A DNA stretch of 40,463 nt from Candidatus Puniceispirillum sp. (GTDB lineage Bacteria; Pseudomonadota; Alphaproteobacteria; Puniceispirillales; Puniceispirillaceae). Below the pieces are notes generated by a model. It was given only the letters and a program-made list of their open reading frames with translations. It had not been told where the DNA came from and ran no database searches. The DNA lies in assembly GCA_016778895.1 (NCBI GenBank), contig JADHOR010000014.1, forward strand, positions 1 through 40,463, written 5' to 3'. Each line of letters opens with the position of its first letter. The stretch's first letter is position 1. Made by a program: the position numbers and the translations under genes. Below, piece by piece: positions 1 through 7,438 of the stretch.

Positions 1-198
1 ATTCCTTTTATGTTTTTTCGTTTTAAAATTTACTTAGACACACCTTCTATAATCATGAAATCAGTGTCAGAATATCAATGACTTTGTGCAGGAATCCTGA
101 GTCTATGGAAAGCGCGCTGGCACTCTATTTCTGCCACCATGTGTCCGAGTGAAACTGAGTGTTTGAAGATTGCTAGCGAAATTTGGTTTAAAACCCAT

Positions 199-492
199 TC
201 ATCCCTGCATTTGTTTGAGCAGTTTGGTCCCTGTATCATCATCAACCACTGGGGTTATTACCGGGAATGTGCAGGCACCTGACCAAGACATTGTCCAAGA
301 AGTCAATGCCTCTTGGGATTCTGCTTCCACGATTGCTACACCCCAGCCGTTGGGTAAATCATGCCAGCGGCCTACAAGATTGACACCGTCTGGAGCCTCT
401 TTTGCTCGTTCTTCTTCACTCATGTTAGCAAAAAAAGCTTGCGTGTCAGCTTGCTTGTCCCGGTCTACTTGGTATTTGACGTAAAATAGCAT
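199..492 (-). CDS. DUF3303 family small protein
   Basis: A 97-residue protein beginning MLFYVKYQV. It has the features of the DUF3303 family: an N-terminal beta strand, a central GRWHDL segment and a conserved W-x-x-x-W stretch (residues 66-70) followed by an F-P-V-I strand, as expected of a dimeric alpha+beta-barrel fold. No catalytic function is established for the family. No signal peptide or membrane segment is visible. It lies 18 nt downstream of the secreted cupin gene on the same strand, so the two probably form a small operon. It lies outside the first att-like copy but in the same AT-rich surroundings. Family recognition is from memory and fairly confident; the role is unknown. Confidence 0.75.
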   Translation of the reverse strand: MLFYVKYQVDRDKQADTQAFFANMSEEERAKEAPDGVNLVGRWHDLPNGWGVAIVEAESQEALTSWTMSWSGACTFPVITPVVDDDTGTKLLKQMQG

Positions 493-510
493 TTTAGTTC
501 CTTCCGATAA

Positions 511-933
511 TTAGTTGACGGGAATCGTTAATTTTCCCATCCCGTTAAAGCCCGCAAAAAATGCGTAAAATATGGTGGGAGTTGAACCTGTATTTGTAAC
601 TTTATGTGGCGAATTTGGGGCTTCAACGAATGTATCACCAGCCTTGTAAACAGCTATCTCTCCGGAAAGACGTTCTGAGGTTAATTCACCCGACATTACG
701 TGAACAATCAGAGGCGCAGGATGAGTATGCATCGGTAATTGTCCACCCTTTGGCACGATTACTTGCGCAAGAGACAGTTTAGGGGTGCCTGCGGGATATG
801 AGAAAGCCTCACCAGTTTCGCTAGACGTTGTACTTGAATGAAGTAGCGTTATCTGTGGCTTCACTTGTTCTGCGCTTACCATACCAGACGATAACGTTAA
901 AAAAGATAGGAACGCGACCATAGATGATTTCAT
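511..933 (-). CDS. Secreted cupin-domain protein
   Basis: A 140-residue protein with a clear Sec signal peptide (Met-Lys start, hydrophobic core, cleavage expected after VSA near residue 21). The rest is one cupin domain. Motif 1 has G-G-Q-L-P then H-T-H near residue 72, but the usual glutamate five residues on appears replaced by a hydrophobic residue. Motif 2 reads GDTFVEAPNSPHKVTN. The histidines needed for metal binding are largely present, so a metal-binding periplasmic cupin is plausible; the substrate cannot be read from sequence. The start is supported by an AGGAG Shine-Dalgarno 6 nt upstream. It probably leads a two-gene operon with the DUF3303 gene. Confidence 0.8.
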   Translation of the reverse strand: MKSSMVAFLSFLTLSSGMVSAEQVKPQITLLHSSTTSSETGEAFSYPAGTPKLSLAQVIVPKGGQLPMHTHPAPLIVHVMSGELTSERLSGEIAVYKAGDTFVEAPNSPHKVTNTGSTPTIFYAFFAGFNGMGKLTIPVN

Positions 934-1391
934 AGCTTTCTCCTCTCTACTGCTGTTGGATTTATAGTCTTAGTCTTACCCCACTTCTTTGCGGGTCATA
1001 GTGCTTAATTTGCATGATAGTGGTGCAGTTTTTACGCTGTGAAGCAGGTGTAAAGACATCTTCGTCACCCACTTACCCTGTACTCAGTAGAAACTCAGAT
1101 AACACTTAGCTGGTCACTTACTCTGTAATGATAACGATAAGAATATGTAGGCTTATTCCATTACCCGAAGGTTTCTATTCACTGTGAAAGAAACTGTGAA
1201 AGATTACGTGCCTGTTGACAGTGAGTCAGTGACACATAAGATGTGGGTATTGCTGATGTTCAGGTCAGTGATGGTGCATACGTAAGGCATAATAGAATTT
1301 CTCGGCCGCACCATTCTCCTTCGTAAAACCCGGGAAACCCCAGTGTTTAGCCAGTTATGTTGTTATAACAGGTATCACAAAGGTATCTCAA
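934..1391. other. Non-coding stretch with att-like site and short repeats
   Basis: 458 nt without a convincing gene. It carries an 11-nt direct repeat ACTGTGAAAGA at 1181-1191 and 1193-1203, the tRNA-3'-end-like site at 1300-1315, and two 11-nt repeats abutting the integrase start (1371-1392). The left part must hold the promoter of the leftward cupin gene. No clean -10/-35 pair stood out. Confidence 0.5.
1300..1315 (+). repeat. att-like copy 1: tRNA-Leu 3'-end-like sequence
   Basis: The sequence TCTCGGCCGCACCATT matches the usual 3' end of bacterial tRNA-Leu genes (T-arm end, acceptor strand CGGCCGC, then ACCA). No matching 5' half of a tRNA lies upstream, so this is not a tRNA gene. It sits about 75 nt before a rightward integrase gene, the normal layout for an element integrated at a tRNA 3' end. 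Near-identical copies occur at 5823 and 11234. Confidence 0.6.
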
Positions 1392-1392
1392 A
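1371..1392 (+). repeat. Two 11-nt direct repeats abutting the integrase start
   Basis: GGTATCACAAA is followed immediately by GGTATCTCAAA; the last base is the A of the integrase ATG. A related pair (GGTATCACAAA, then a degenerate copy) lies at 5728-5750 upstream of the second integrase remnant. Spacing of one helical turn next to an integrase suggests arm-type or excisionase binding sites, or an autoregulatory operator. That role is inferred. Confidence 0.4.
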
Positions 1393-2406
1393 TGCGAGTT
1401 TGGCTCGACTTGAAGTATGTTTTTCGAAAGCCCTCTGGTCGGTATTATTACAGAAGACGCATCCCCGATGACTTAAGAGGTCACCATGATGGACTGTCGT
1501 TCTTTGTTCAATCCCTAAAGACACATGAAGCTACTAAGGCAGAAGCTGCAGCAATTCGTATTACTCAGCAGTTGGACACGCTGTGGGCTTATTTTCGTAA
1601 TCCTGATGACCGTTCTATTCCATTAACCTTGCGTCAAAGGGCAACAGCCTTCCTTGAGAGCCATGGATTCGAGCCAGGGCAAGCAAAGAAGCCTTTAGGC
1701 AAGATTGACCATAAGACGTCTTTTACAGCCATTGACCTTATGCTTGAGTTGTACGAGGGCAAACTGGATGAGGTCAGTTATGGCTCAAAAGAAGAGACTG
1801 AAGAGACTGCCATCATTCAGAGAAGCTATAACCCAGTTGAACTATGGAAAGGTTTGGCATTGGGAAGATGCTCTTTCTCTGCATCATCAGATGAATGGTG
1901 ATGGTAAGTCCAAGAATGACCTTAACCACATCGAGCGACCGATACGGCGATTGTTGTCAGTATTGGGCGACAAGCCTTTGTCTGAATACACCAGACAAGA
2001 TGCACACAAATTTAAAGACTGGCTTTACGATGAAACAGACCAAGCACTGAACAAGTCGCCTTTGTCTACTTCCAGCGTCAAACGCTCGATGGATTCTGTT
2101 AACTCGGCCTTCAATCTTGCCAATCAGGAACATTCACTAAAGCTAGACAACCCTTTTGCTGGTCTTCGATATAGGAAACAAGAGCCGAAAGAGAGACCAG
2201 CGATACCAGTCGAACACATCGCTCATATTCAACGGCTTTGTCGTGAAATAGACGACGGTATGCGGTGGTTAATAGCCCTAATCAGCGACACTGGCCTTAG
2301 ACTTGGAGAGGCTGCTGGATTAGAGCGAAGCCACGTTAACCTGAGTGCTGACGTTCCTCATGTTATCATCGAGGAGACTGACAACAGGCGTTTTAAGTTG
2401 AATTGA
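1392..2406 (+). pseudogene. Tyrosine recombinase/integrase, frameshifted and truncated
   Basis: The first frame (from ATG 1392) begins with the DUF6538-type N-terminal domain of alphaproteobacterial integrases: YYYRRRIPDDLR, then the T-x-x-x-x-A pattern of the arm-binding domain. Coding sense passes to another frame near 1,850. From there follow the SAM-like core-binding domain (LGDKPLSEYTRQD near 1969-2010) and the start of the catalytic domain with the first catalytic arginine in DTGLRLGEA (around 2290). The reading frame stops at 2406, before the catalytic lysine, the H-x-x-R box and the nucleophilic tyrosine. Intact relatives are roughly 400-500 residues. A frameshift plus missing active-site residues make it almost certainly inactive. 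A dispersed repeat copy starts about 20 nt after the truncation. Confidence 0.85.
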
Positions 2407-2426
2407 AATAACCCAAAAACAACAAT

Positions 2427-2477
2427 CAACCCTTTAGCCCCTTTTTTGAAGTCGTGAGATTTCGAAGGGTACTGGGG
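2427..2477 (+). repeat. Dispersed accessory-region repeat, copy A
   Basis: About 50 bp beginning CAACCCTTTAGCCCC, then a T-run, GAAGTCGTGAGATTTCGA and GGGTACTGGGG. Close copies lie at 5633-5694 (same strand) and 7822-7860 (opposite strand), and a partial copy at 2842-2868. It starts just after the truncated integrase and is not a simple palindrome. Confidence 0.7.
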
Positions 2478-2537
2478 CCGGCTTTGATGGCTATGGCAAC
2501 AGTTTTCCCTGCTTGATGCCAAGTCTTTAGCAGCTTG

Positions 2538-2771
2538 TCATTTATTTGAGTCTAAAACTAGCTTACTGACAAGACGCCGGGTAAATGGCGCGACAACAAG
2601 GACAGTTGGAAATGCAACAATCCAGCTTTTGAACCAAGCAGTCATCCACAGGTTTAAAAACCCATCAACCCATCCAGTTGTGTTCAAGACAGAGACACCT
2701 GAGACAACGCAAGACATAAAGATTGATAGGAAAAAGCCGAACGTTAGTTGGGAGTATTTGGCTGGGATCAT
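2538..2771 (-). CDS. DUF2798 family membrane protein
   Basis: A 77-residue protein with two hydrophobic helices (about residues 8-30 and 40-63) separated by a short loop. The conserved ending P-T-V-L-V-V-A-P-F-T-R-R-L-V followed by charged residues is typical of DUF2798, a family of small two-helix inner-membrane proteins of unknown function. Length matches the family. It is isolated, without obvious operon partners, between the truncated integrase and an orphan gene. The Shine-Dalgarno is weak. Confidence 0.75.
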   Translation of the reverse strand: MIPAKYSQLTFGFFLSIFMSCVVSGVSVLNTTGWVDGFLNLWMTAWFKSWIVAFPTVLVVAPFTRRLVSKLVLDSNK

Positions 2772-2841
2772 TTCTATTCAACCTTGTCGGCTGTCATTTT
2801 CATCTTAACGGAAAGACTGTCCTGATTGGTTGTTGTGGGGA

Positions 2842-2868
2842 ATTTCGATGGGTACTGGGGTCTGATTT
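2842..2868 (+). repeat. Dispersed repeat, partial copy B
   Basis: ATTTCGATGGGTACTGGGGT followed by CTGATTT matches the right-hand half of the repeat, closest to copy C (5633-5694), which continues with GTGATTTTA. The left half is absent. Confidence 0.6.
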
Positions 2869-3034
2869 CAATCACATCAGTCAGTCATGATAGGAATAAA
2901 CCCAACCTGCGCCTTAAACGTGTATAATCCAAATTAGCATATTCTTGGTACATTTAGAGTGTTGGTAATTAGCAGCCCTCTTGTTGAGGTTGTGCTCGAT
3001 AGTTTCTTTTGAGAGAGCGTTTTTGGAGGTTGTG

Positions 3035-3223
3035 ATGGCATTATCCGTGAACATCGAAGTGCAGACAAAAAATGGCAGCTGGTGGGATGTTTGCCTTGGG
3101 GTGCCTAACGACCGCCAAACCATACAGTCTGAATTTAAAAGTGCTATGAAAAGCCCGATGTGCATAAAAGGCCGCGTCAGGGCAATTGACCAGGAGACAG
3201 GTAACGTTGTTGCCTCCAACTAA
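3035..3223 (+). CDS. Orphan 62-residue protein
   Basis: I do not recognise this protein. The start at 3035 is preferred over an upstream in-frame ATG (2981) because GGAGG sits 5 nt before it. From there the product starts MALSVNIEVQ, has two tryptophans (GSWWDV near residue 15) and ends in an N-V-V-A-S-N tail. It has no signal peptide or membrane helix, is mixed in charge, and probably forms a small soluble beta-rich fold. It stands alone on the plus strand between oppositely oriented genes in the accessory segment. The good Shine-Dalgarno is the main evidence that it is a gene. Confidence 0.5.
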   Translation: MALSVNIEVQTKNGSWWDVCLGVPNDRQTIQSEFKSAMKSPMCIKGRVRAIDQETGNVVASN

Positions 3224-3259
3224 CTTGTTACCTCAATAATGAAGTCTTGATTTAGTAGT

Positions 3260-3445
3260 TCAGCTAACCTGAACTGCAATGTAAACACACAATGCAATGA
3301 TCAGCAACTTACCATAATCAAGGTCAAAAGCTGTTCCTTCACCAAATTTTTTCTCAAACGCGTTTTTTTCAAATTGCTGGGGCTGCTGAAAGGCGCCTTG
3401 TTTTTCTGATACAGTCGTTTTTGCTGATGGTTGCGCTTTCGCCAT
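3260..3445 (-). CDS. Small tail-anchored-like membrane protein
   Basis: A 61-residue protein without a recognised family. The first 43 residues are polar and rich in Lys, Gln, Phe and Ala (GAFQQPQQFEKNAFEKKFG). The last 16 or so residues form a hydrophobic helix (LLIIALCVYIAVQV) reaching almost to the C-terminus. This gives an N-in, C-terminally anchored topology with no lumenal domain. It is the last gene of a leftward series of small genes, 60 nt beyond the ATP-grasp gene, so it may be co-transcribed. Whether it is a substrate, partner or unrelated passenger of the ATP-grasp enzyme cannot be decided from sequence. Confidence 0.55.
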   Translation of the reverse strand: MAKAQPSAKTTVSEKQGAFQQPQQFEKNAFEKKFGEGTAFDLDYGKLLIIALCVYIAVQVS

Positions 3446-3505
3446 GATAGTTCGACTTTCTATAAAAAAGTTACCTGGGTTAAGAGTAAGTAATTTAGCG
3501 GTAAT

Positions 3506-4609
3506 TTAAAGACGGTGGGTTTTATCCAATGATATTGTTTTCTCGCCAGAAATGCTGACTCGGTTGCGACACAACAGTAAAATCATTTCATCATAGGTCA
3601 TGCCTAGATTTAGAGCGCATGATCGGTAAAAGTAGCCTTTGGATAATCCAGGCATTAAATTGGCTTCAACAAAGTTTGGTAAACCCTTTGCGCACAGCTT
3701 TATGTCTATCCTGCCAAAAGACCGTCCACCTAAGGCCACAAACGCCGATTTTCCAACTTTTGATAGTTTCTCATGTAGTGTCTTGTTTTTAACTTTTGTA
3801 ACAGTTTCTTGGTCTAGCCGTTTGACGTCAAAATCTAATAACCTATGACCACGGTTGTTTTTTGGAGCAATTATCTCAATTGGCATTGCTGTCAAATTGC
3901 CGCTCAATTCATCCTCAAGAATTCCGACGCTAAACTCACGGCCAGTTAAGTAGCCCTCAATTAGTACGTCACAATTAAGCAAACTAAAAATTTGGTTTAT
4001 CTTGGCGTCAAGCTGTTGCCGGTTGAAAACAACAGACAGCTCGTCAATGCCAATACTGTCCCCACCAATAATGGGTTTTACAAATACTGGGTATGCCATG
4101 CGTAAGTGGTTGTGAGCGGATATGCTGTTTGGTTTTATGACCACATAATCCGCAGTGGAGATACCCGCGTTTTTTATCAGTGATTTTGCTAAGCCTTTGT
4201 TGTGCTCACGATCTAACGCAGCGTGGTTTGACCCGATGTAAGAAATTTTGTGGAGGTCAAGAAAGTCATTCAGCCAAACTTGATCACCGTCAAATTCAAA
4301 GTACTTTACCCCTGAAAAAACAAGATCAGGCTTTCGTTTTGCTAAATTGACTAAGCATTTTGGTGTCTTAACTTCTGTGATGCGAACGTGAGAGTAATTT
4401 TTTATAAGAATGCTCTGAATTAATTTTGCATCAAGTGTGATTGCAACATTCTTTTGGTTCTGTTGGCGGCCGACGTTAGGCACGGTTATTATCTCTATTA
4501 TTTGTTTTTTTTTCGGCTCACTTTGATATCGAAATTTACTAATCTTCCCACTCACGTTACTCTCCAAGAGATTAGTTTTTTTAGGAAAAGGACGAATTTG
4601 AGTTATCAT
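3506..4609 (-). CDS. D-Ala-D-Ala-ligase-like ATP-grasp enzyme
   Basis: 367 residues. The C-terminal two thirds follow the D-alanine-D-alanine ligase (Ddl) pattern: YIGSNHAALDREHNKG (near 130) corresponds to the T-G-S...D-K segment, YPVFVKPIIGGDSIGI (near 173) is the ATP-binding lysine and glycine-rich loop, DVLIEGYLTGREFSVGIL (near 213) is the adenine-binding and central strands, and GRIDIKL ... VEANLMPGLS (near 297-320) supplies the magnesium-binding E-x-N. The N-terminal 60 residues are not Ddl-like, and the Ddl loop N-x-x-H-G-x-x-G-E-D-G is replaced by SGVKYFEFDGD, so the substrate is probably not D-alanine. It likely ligates another amino acid or peptide carboxylate to an amine with ATP. 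Neighbours are small orphan proteins. Family assignment is firm; substrate is unknown. Confidence 0.75.
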   Translation of the reverse strand: MITQIRPFPKKTNLLESNVSGKISKFRYQSEPKKKQIIEIITVPNVGRQQNQKNVAITLDAKLIQSILIKNYSHVRITEVKTPKCLVNLAKRKPDLVFSGVKYFEFDGDQVWLNDFLDLHKISYIGSNHAALDREHNKGLAKSLIKNAGISTADYVVIKPNSISAHNHLRMAYPVFVKPIIGGDSIGIDELSVVFNRQQLDAKINQIFSLLNCDVLIEGYLTGREFSVGILEDELSGNLTAMPIEIIAPKNNRGHRLLDFDVKRLDQETVTKVKNKTLHEKLSKVGKSAFVALGGRSFGRIDIKLCAKGLPNFVEANLMPGLSKGYFYRSCALNLGMTYDEMILLLCRNRVSISGEKTISLDKTHRL

Positions 4610-4694
4610 AATTTTTGATTTCCTTTTTATGTTTTGTAGGCAAAAAAGCTGTTTAGTTTATTTACTTTTAAAAGTTTTTTGGCATTCGGTTTCG

Positions 4695-4862
4695 TCAGAC
4701 GGTTTTGTTCTTGTGTTTGGCGCCAGACCGAACTGCTTCTGCTAGGGCATCGTTCAAATTTGAATATTTATAAGGGCCAACATGATAGACATCTGTTGGG
4801 ATGAGTTTAACGCCCAGTTTTTCTAACTCGGCTTTGGTCATTTTTTTACTGTCTATGGGCAT
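4695..4862 (-). CDS. Orphan 55-residue protein
   Basis: Found by reading the minus strand between the ATP-grasp gene and the secreted protein gene. An ATG at 4862 opens 55 codons ending in TGA, giving MPIDSKKMTKAELEKLG, then VYHVGPYKYSNLNDAL, and a basic tail AKHKNKTV. AGGCGGA lies about 7 nt upstream of the ATG as a plausible ribosome site; an internal ATG (codon 8) is an alternative start. The composition is that of a soluble protein with two helices around a tyrosine-rich segment. I do not know the family. It is on the same strand and 85 nt upstream of the ATP-grasp gene, so it may be its operon partner. Confidence 0.5.
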   Translation of the reverse strand: MPIDSKKMTKAELEKLGVKLIPTDVYHVGPYKYSNLNDALAEAVRSGAKHKNKTV

Positions 4863-4915
4863 CTCTGTTCCGCCTTATCTTCTGTGATCAAGCACTTAAT
4901 TTTTTGGTGGAGCTG

Positions 4916-5167
4916 CTAATCAACCAACTCGCCTATTAAGTTGCATTCGAATTGTTGTTCATCTGTAAAATGAATCTCCCAAACGCTATTTTGGTAGACA
5001 AAGACATCAGCTGTACCTTTTACAAGTCGAGTGCCTTTTGACAGTGCATAGAGACATTCATTTAACGAAACATAGTTATCCCTTGATTTTTGTAGATTAA
5101 ATTTTTCCGCCCTAACGGTCGTTGAAATGAGCGCTGTTATCATTATAAATGTCAGAGTGAACTTCAT
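4916..5167 (-). CDS. Small secreted protein
   Basis: 83 residues from the ATG at 5167, chosen because AAGGAAAT precedes it and because it puts the signal peptide at the N-terminus (MKFTLTFIMITALISTTVRA, cleavage expected near residue 20). The mature part of about 63 residues has two cysteines (NECLYAL and QFECNLI) that could form one disulfide, and beta-rich segments around VFVYQNSVWEIHF. The two cysteines, small size and secretion fit a periplasmic accessory protein. The family is unknown. It is on the same strand as the flanking small genes, 53 nt upstream of the 55-residue gene. Confidence 0.6.
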   Translation of the reverse strand: MKFTLTFIMITALISTTVRAEKFNLQKSRDNYVSLNECLYALSKGTRLVKGTADVFVYQNSVWEIHFTDEQQFECNLIGELVD

Positions 5168-5168
5168 T

Positions 5169-5303
5169 CTATTTCCTTTTTTTAGAAACAAGTTCTAGCT
5201 GGCCGGGATGTGAAATAGTGCTGGCTGTTGCCAAAACTTTTGGGTTTTCCTTTTTAGGCTTTTTTGTCTCTCGATTGCCTTTGCGGCTGTTGCCCTTTGA
5301 CAT
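5169..5303 (-). CDS. Small basic protein, MSKGNSRKGNREXKKPKK type
   Basis: 44 residues from the ATG at 5303 (GGAG about 9 nt upstream), beginning MSKGNSRKGNRETKKPKKE and ending in KKRK. This short, strongly basic N-terminal motif resembles a small hypothetical protein that I recall from many alphaproteobacteria; its function is unknown. The high Lys/Arg content suggests nucleic-acid or ribosome contact, which is only inference. The frame stays open upstream to 5426, so a longer 85-residue form is possible, but that extension lacks the conserved look. The stop lies 1 nt before the start of the secreted-protein gene, indicating co-transcription. Confidence 0.55.
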   Translation of the reverse strand: MSKGNSRKGNRETKKPKKENPKVLATASTISHPGQLELVSKKRK

Positions 5304-5632
5304 TTTGTTTGGCTCCAAAAAGTTAATGTTTAGAAAATAGTGCTGTTCCCAGCCGTCACCACAAAAAATGCCCGCGAAACCTATCGTCCTTGATGTGTGA
5401 AAAACACTATCAAAGATAGCTGACAACAGTCGGAGTGTTGTGACGTAAATTAAGGCTAAGACACTTTGGTTTGCTTAAGTCATATTTTTCGTTAAGCATT
5501 TGGCTGCAGATTTGTTCATCAACGAACGTTTTTTAACTGCAGATAGGGGCACAGTCGTGGAGTGCCCGACCTTTGTGAGCCTTTTTTAGGATTTAAGCAA
5601 GTGGGCATGGTCTTATGATACAAAAAACAACT

Positions 5633-5694
5633 CAGCCCTTTAGCCCCTTTTTTAAAGTCGTGAGATTTCGATGGGTACTGGGGTGTGATTTTAG
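5633..5694 (+). repeat. Dispersed accessory-region repeat, copy C
   Basis: Same strand as copy A, starting CAGCCCTTTAGCCCC, then a T-run, AAAGTCGTGAGATTTCGATG and GGTACTGGGGTGTGATTTTA. It differs from copy A at a few positions and is the longest copy. It lies about 130 nt before the second att-like site. Confidence 0.7.
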
Positions 5695-5822
5695 GCTTAG
5701 GATTCCTAAAACCCTTGACCTTGAAAAGGTATCACAAAGGGTGTCACGAGCCTCTTACCAAACTTGGTAACTATTTATAATATTCAATTAGTTAGACACT
5801 ATTGATTCCGCACCAAATTGCG

Positions 5823-5840
5823 TCTCGACCGCACCATTTT
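5823..5840 (+). repeat. att-like copy 2: tRNA-Leu 3'-end-like sequence
   Basis: TCTCGACCGCACCATTTT differs from copy 1 (1300) by one base over the first 16. It is followed 80 nt later by the second integrase stub, repeating the arrangement at 1300-1392. Confidence 0.55.
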
Positions 5841-5919
5841 CCAGTTCCCAGAACCGCAGATCGGTGACCAAAAATCTGTATCTAAACATTTAATGTTTTA
5901 GGCCAGGACGGTACACTTC

Positions 5920-6123
5920 ATGGTGTGGACAAGGTCTCCGGTATACTTTTATCAAAGAAAAGACATTTATTACTTCTCTCGCGCAGTTCCTCAAGATCTG
6001 CAGGCGCGCTTCAATAAGCGTTGTGTTGAAGCATCCCTCAAGACAAAATCAGGCGTGGGTCACGCCTATGGGGAAGGCAACACGATTGACAAGAAATGGC
6101 AGTGGATGGAAAGAACTAAATAA
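5920..6123 (+). pseudogene. Integrase N-terminal stub
   Basis: 67 codons whose first 45 match the DUF6538-like N-terminal domain of tyrosine recombinases: VYFYQRKDIYYFSRAVPQDL, then R-F-N-K and the V-E-A-S-L-K-T-K segment. After KTKS the match ends abruptly and the remaining codons look random up to the stop. No core-binding or catalytic domain follows; the next gene is an unrelated hydrolase. This is a relic of a second integrase, apparently cut by deletion. Confidence 0.7.
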
Positions 6124-6193
6124 TTTATTCCTAATAATCACAAACGCGTATATCATTTTGTCTTACGCTCTTCTGACCCAAATAGGTGTTAAC

Positions 6194-6952
6194 ATGAAAA
6201 AGTTGCTTATTCACGTTCTAACTCTATTCGCTGCCTTTTCACTATTCTCATTTGGCTCACAAGCAGGTGGTCATGGCAATCAAATTAGCTACCAGGTTGG
6301 TGACAAAAAGTTTGCTGCCCATATGGAAAAAGCGGCCTCAACTTCGAAAGGTACTGTCTACATCATCCATGATTGGAACGGCTTGGACGATTACGAAAAA
6401 TCTCGCGCTAAAATGCTTTCAAAACTCGGATTTGACGCGGTAGCTATCGATTTATTTGGCGTGGAGGCCAAGCTTGAAAACCGTGACGACTACAAAAGAG
6501 AAACAGGTGCGCTATACAAAAACCGTGAAGAGTTTCGGGCACGAATTTCAGCGGCAATTGAGGCTGGTAAGGCGAGTGACGCAAACAGTGAAAGAATCAT
6601 TGTTATGGGCTATTGCTTTGGAGGCGCGGCAACACTTGAAGCAGCCCGCTCAGGATTAAAGGCAGATGGTTTTGTAAGTTTCCATGGCGGTTTAAAAACG
6701 CCAAATGGCCAAGATTATAACAACACATCCGGACCAGTCTTGTTGCTTCATGGTTCCGCTGATCCAGTATCTGGCATGGAAGATTTAGCATCTTTAATCA
6801 ACCAACTAAAAGATGCAAAAGTACCACATGACGCTGAAGTATTTGGTGGGGCCAGACATTCTTTTACCGTGCAAGGGTCAAGAGATTATGATGAACAAGC
6901 GGACCAGAAGTCATGGGATGCCTTGAAAAGGTTTCTTGCAAGGTTGGGTTAA
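6194..6952 (+). CDS. Secreted dienelactone-hydrolase-like alpha/beta hydrolase
   Basis: 252 residues from the ATG at 6194, which gives a proper signal peptide (MKKLLIHVLTLFAAFSLFSF, cleavage after SQA); upstream in-frame starts run into the integrase stub. The mature domain has the DLH family layout: IIHDWNGLDDYEK after the second strand, the nucleophile elbow MGYCFGGAA (Cys near residue 142), the acid in LLHGSADPVSG and the histidine in GGARHSF. A cysteine nucleophile in G-x-C-x-G is typical of dienelactone hydrolases, which open lactone rings. Export to the periplasm is unusual for the classical catabolic enzyme and suggests another ester or lactone substrate. It stands alone. Confidence 0.85.
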   Translation: MKKLLIHVLTLFAAFSLFSFGSQAGGHGNQISYQVGDKKFAAHMEKAASTSKGTVYIIHDWNGLDDYEKSRAKMLSKLGFDAVAIDLFGVEAKLENRDDYKRETGALYKNREEFRARISAAIEAGKASDANSERIIVMGYCFGGAATLEAARSGLKADGFVSFHGGLKTPNGQDYNNTSGPVLLLHGSADPVSGMEDLASLINQLKDAKVPHDAEVFGGARHSFTVQGSRDYDEQADQKSWDALKRFLARLG

Positions 6953-7438
6953 AAAACCACACAGTTACACGCCGAAAAACTCTGGGTTAAAATTTGGAAG
7001 TGGAAAGAGAGCCTTTGCTAGTGAATTTGGCCTAACTCCCCCATTCTCTAGTGCACGGCCATCATTCCTCTTTCCGATAGTGCGTCTTGTAGCTGAATTT
7101 AAAATCATCTTCAAAAAATCATCATATCAGAACCGCCCACTAACCATTCACTCAATTGCTCACGCTGATTTATGCAGAGTTTAATGCCAGCCGCATTGAT
7201 GAAGATTAGCCGACCAATAACATTATTGTGGGACGTGCTTTAGCCAATTGTGACACGATTCGCGTTACCATGGTGAATTTACTGAATATTTGAGGCAAAC
7301 CTCACTGGCCCAGAAATATAATTGAATCAGCGGCCTAATAAAGCTGCTTGCTCTTGTAATAAATCTGCAAAATTTGATTTATTTAATGCGGTTCATCGTT
7401 GCTGTTTACAACCAGTCTTATAGAAAATGGAGTGGAAG
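6953..7438. other. Gene-free stretch in accessory segment B
   Basis: 486 nt in which open frames exist but show no recognisable protein, good ribosome site or conserved pattern. I saw no clear terminator hairpin after the hydrolase. Probably decayed DNA, with the promoter of the next small gene at its right end. Confidence 0.4.

Larger units (their letters stand above)
5304..5919. other. Gene-poor junction between the two accessory segments
   Basis: 616 nt with no convincing gene. It holds a direct repeat CTGCAGAT (about 5504 and 5537) around a small GTTC/GAAC hairpin, a GGGCAC/GTGCCC hairpin (5547-5567), dispersed repeat copy C (5633-5694), an 11-nt repeat pair (5728-5750) like the one before the first integrase, and the second att-like copy (5823-5840). 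This is the seam where segment A ends and segment B begins. Confidence 0.5.

Noticed and set aside
5304-5426. N-terminal extension of the 44-aa basic protein to 85 residues.
   Set aside because: The extension has no conserved look and a good start with GGAG lies at 5303; kept as an alternative only.
6953-7184. Open frame continuing past the secreted hydrolase in another frame.
   Set aside because: Start lies inside the hydrolase gene, composition looks random, no motif.
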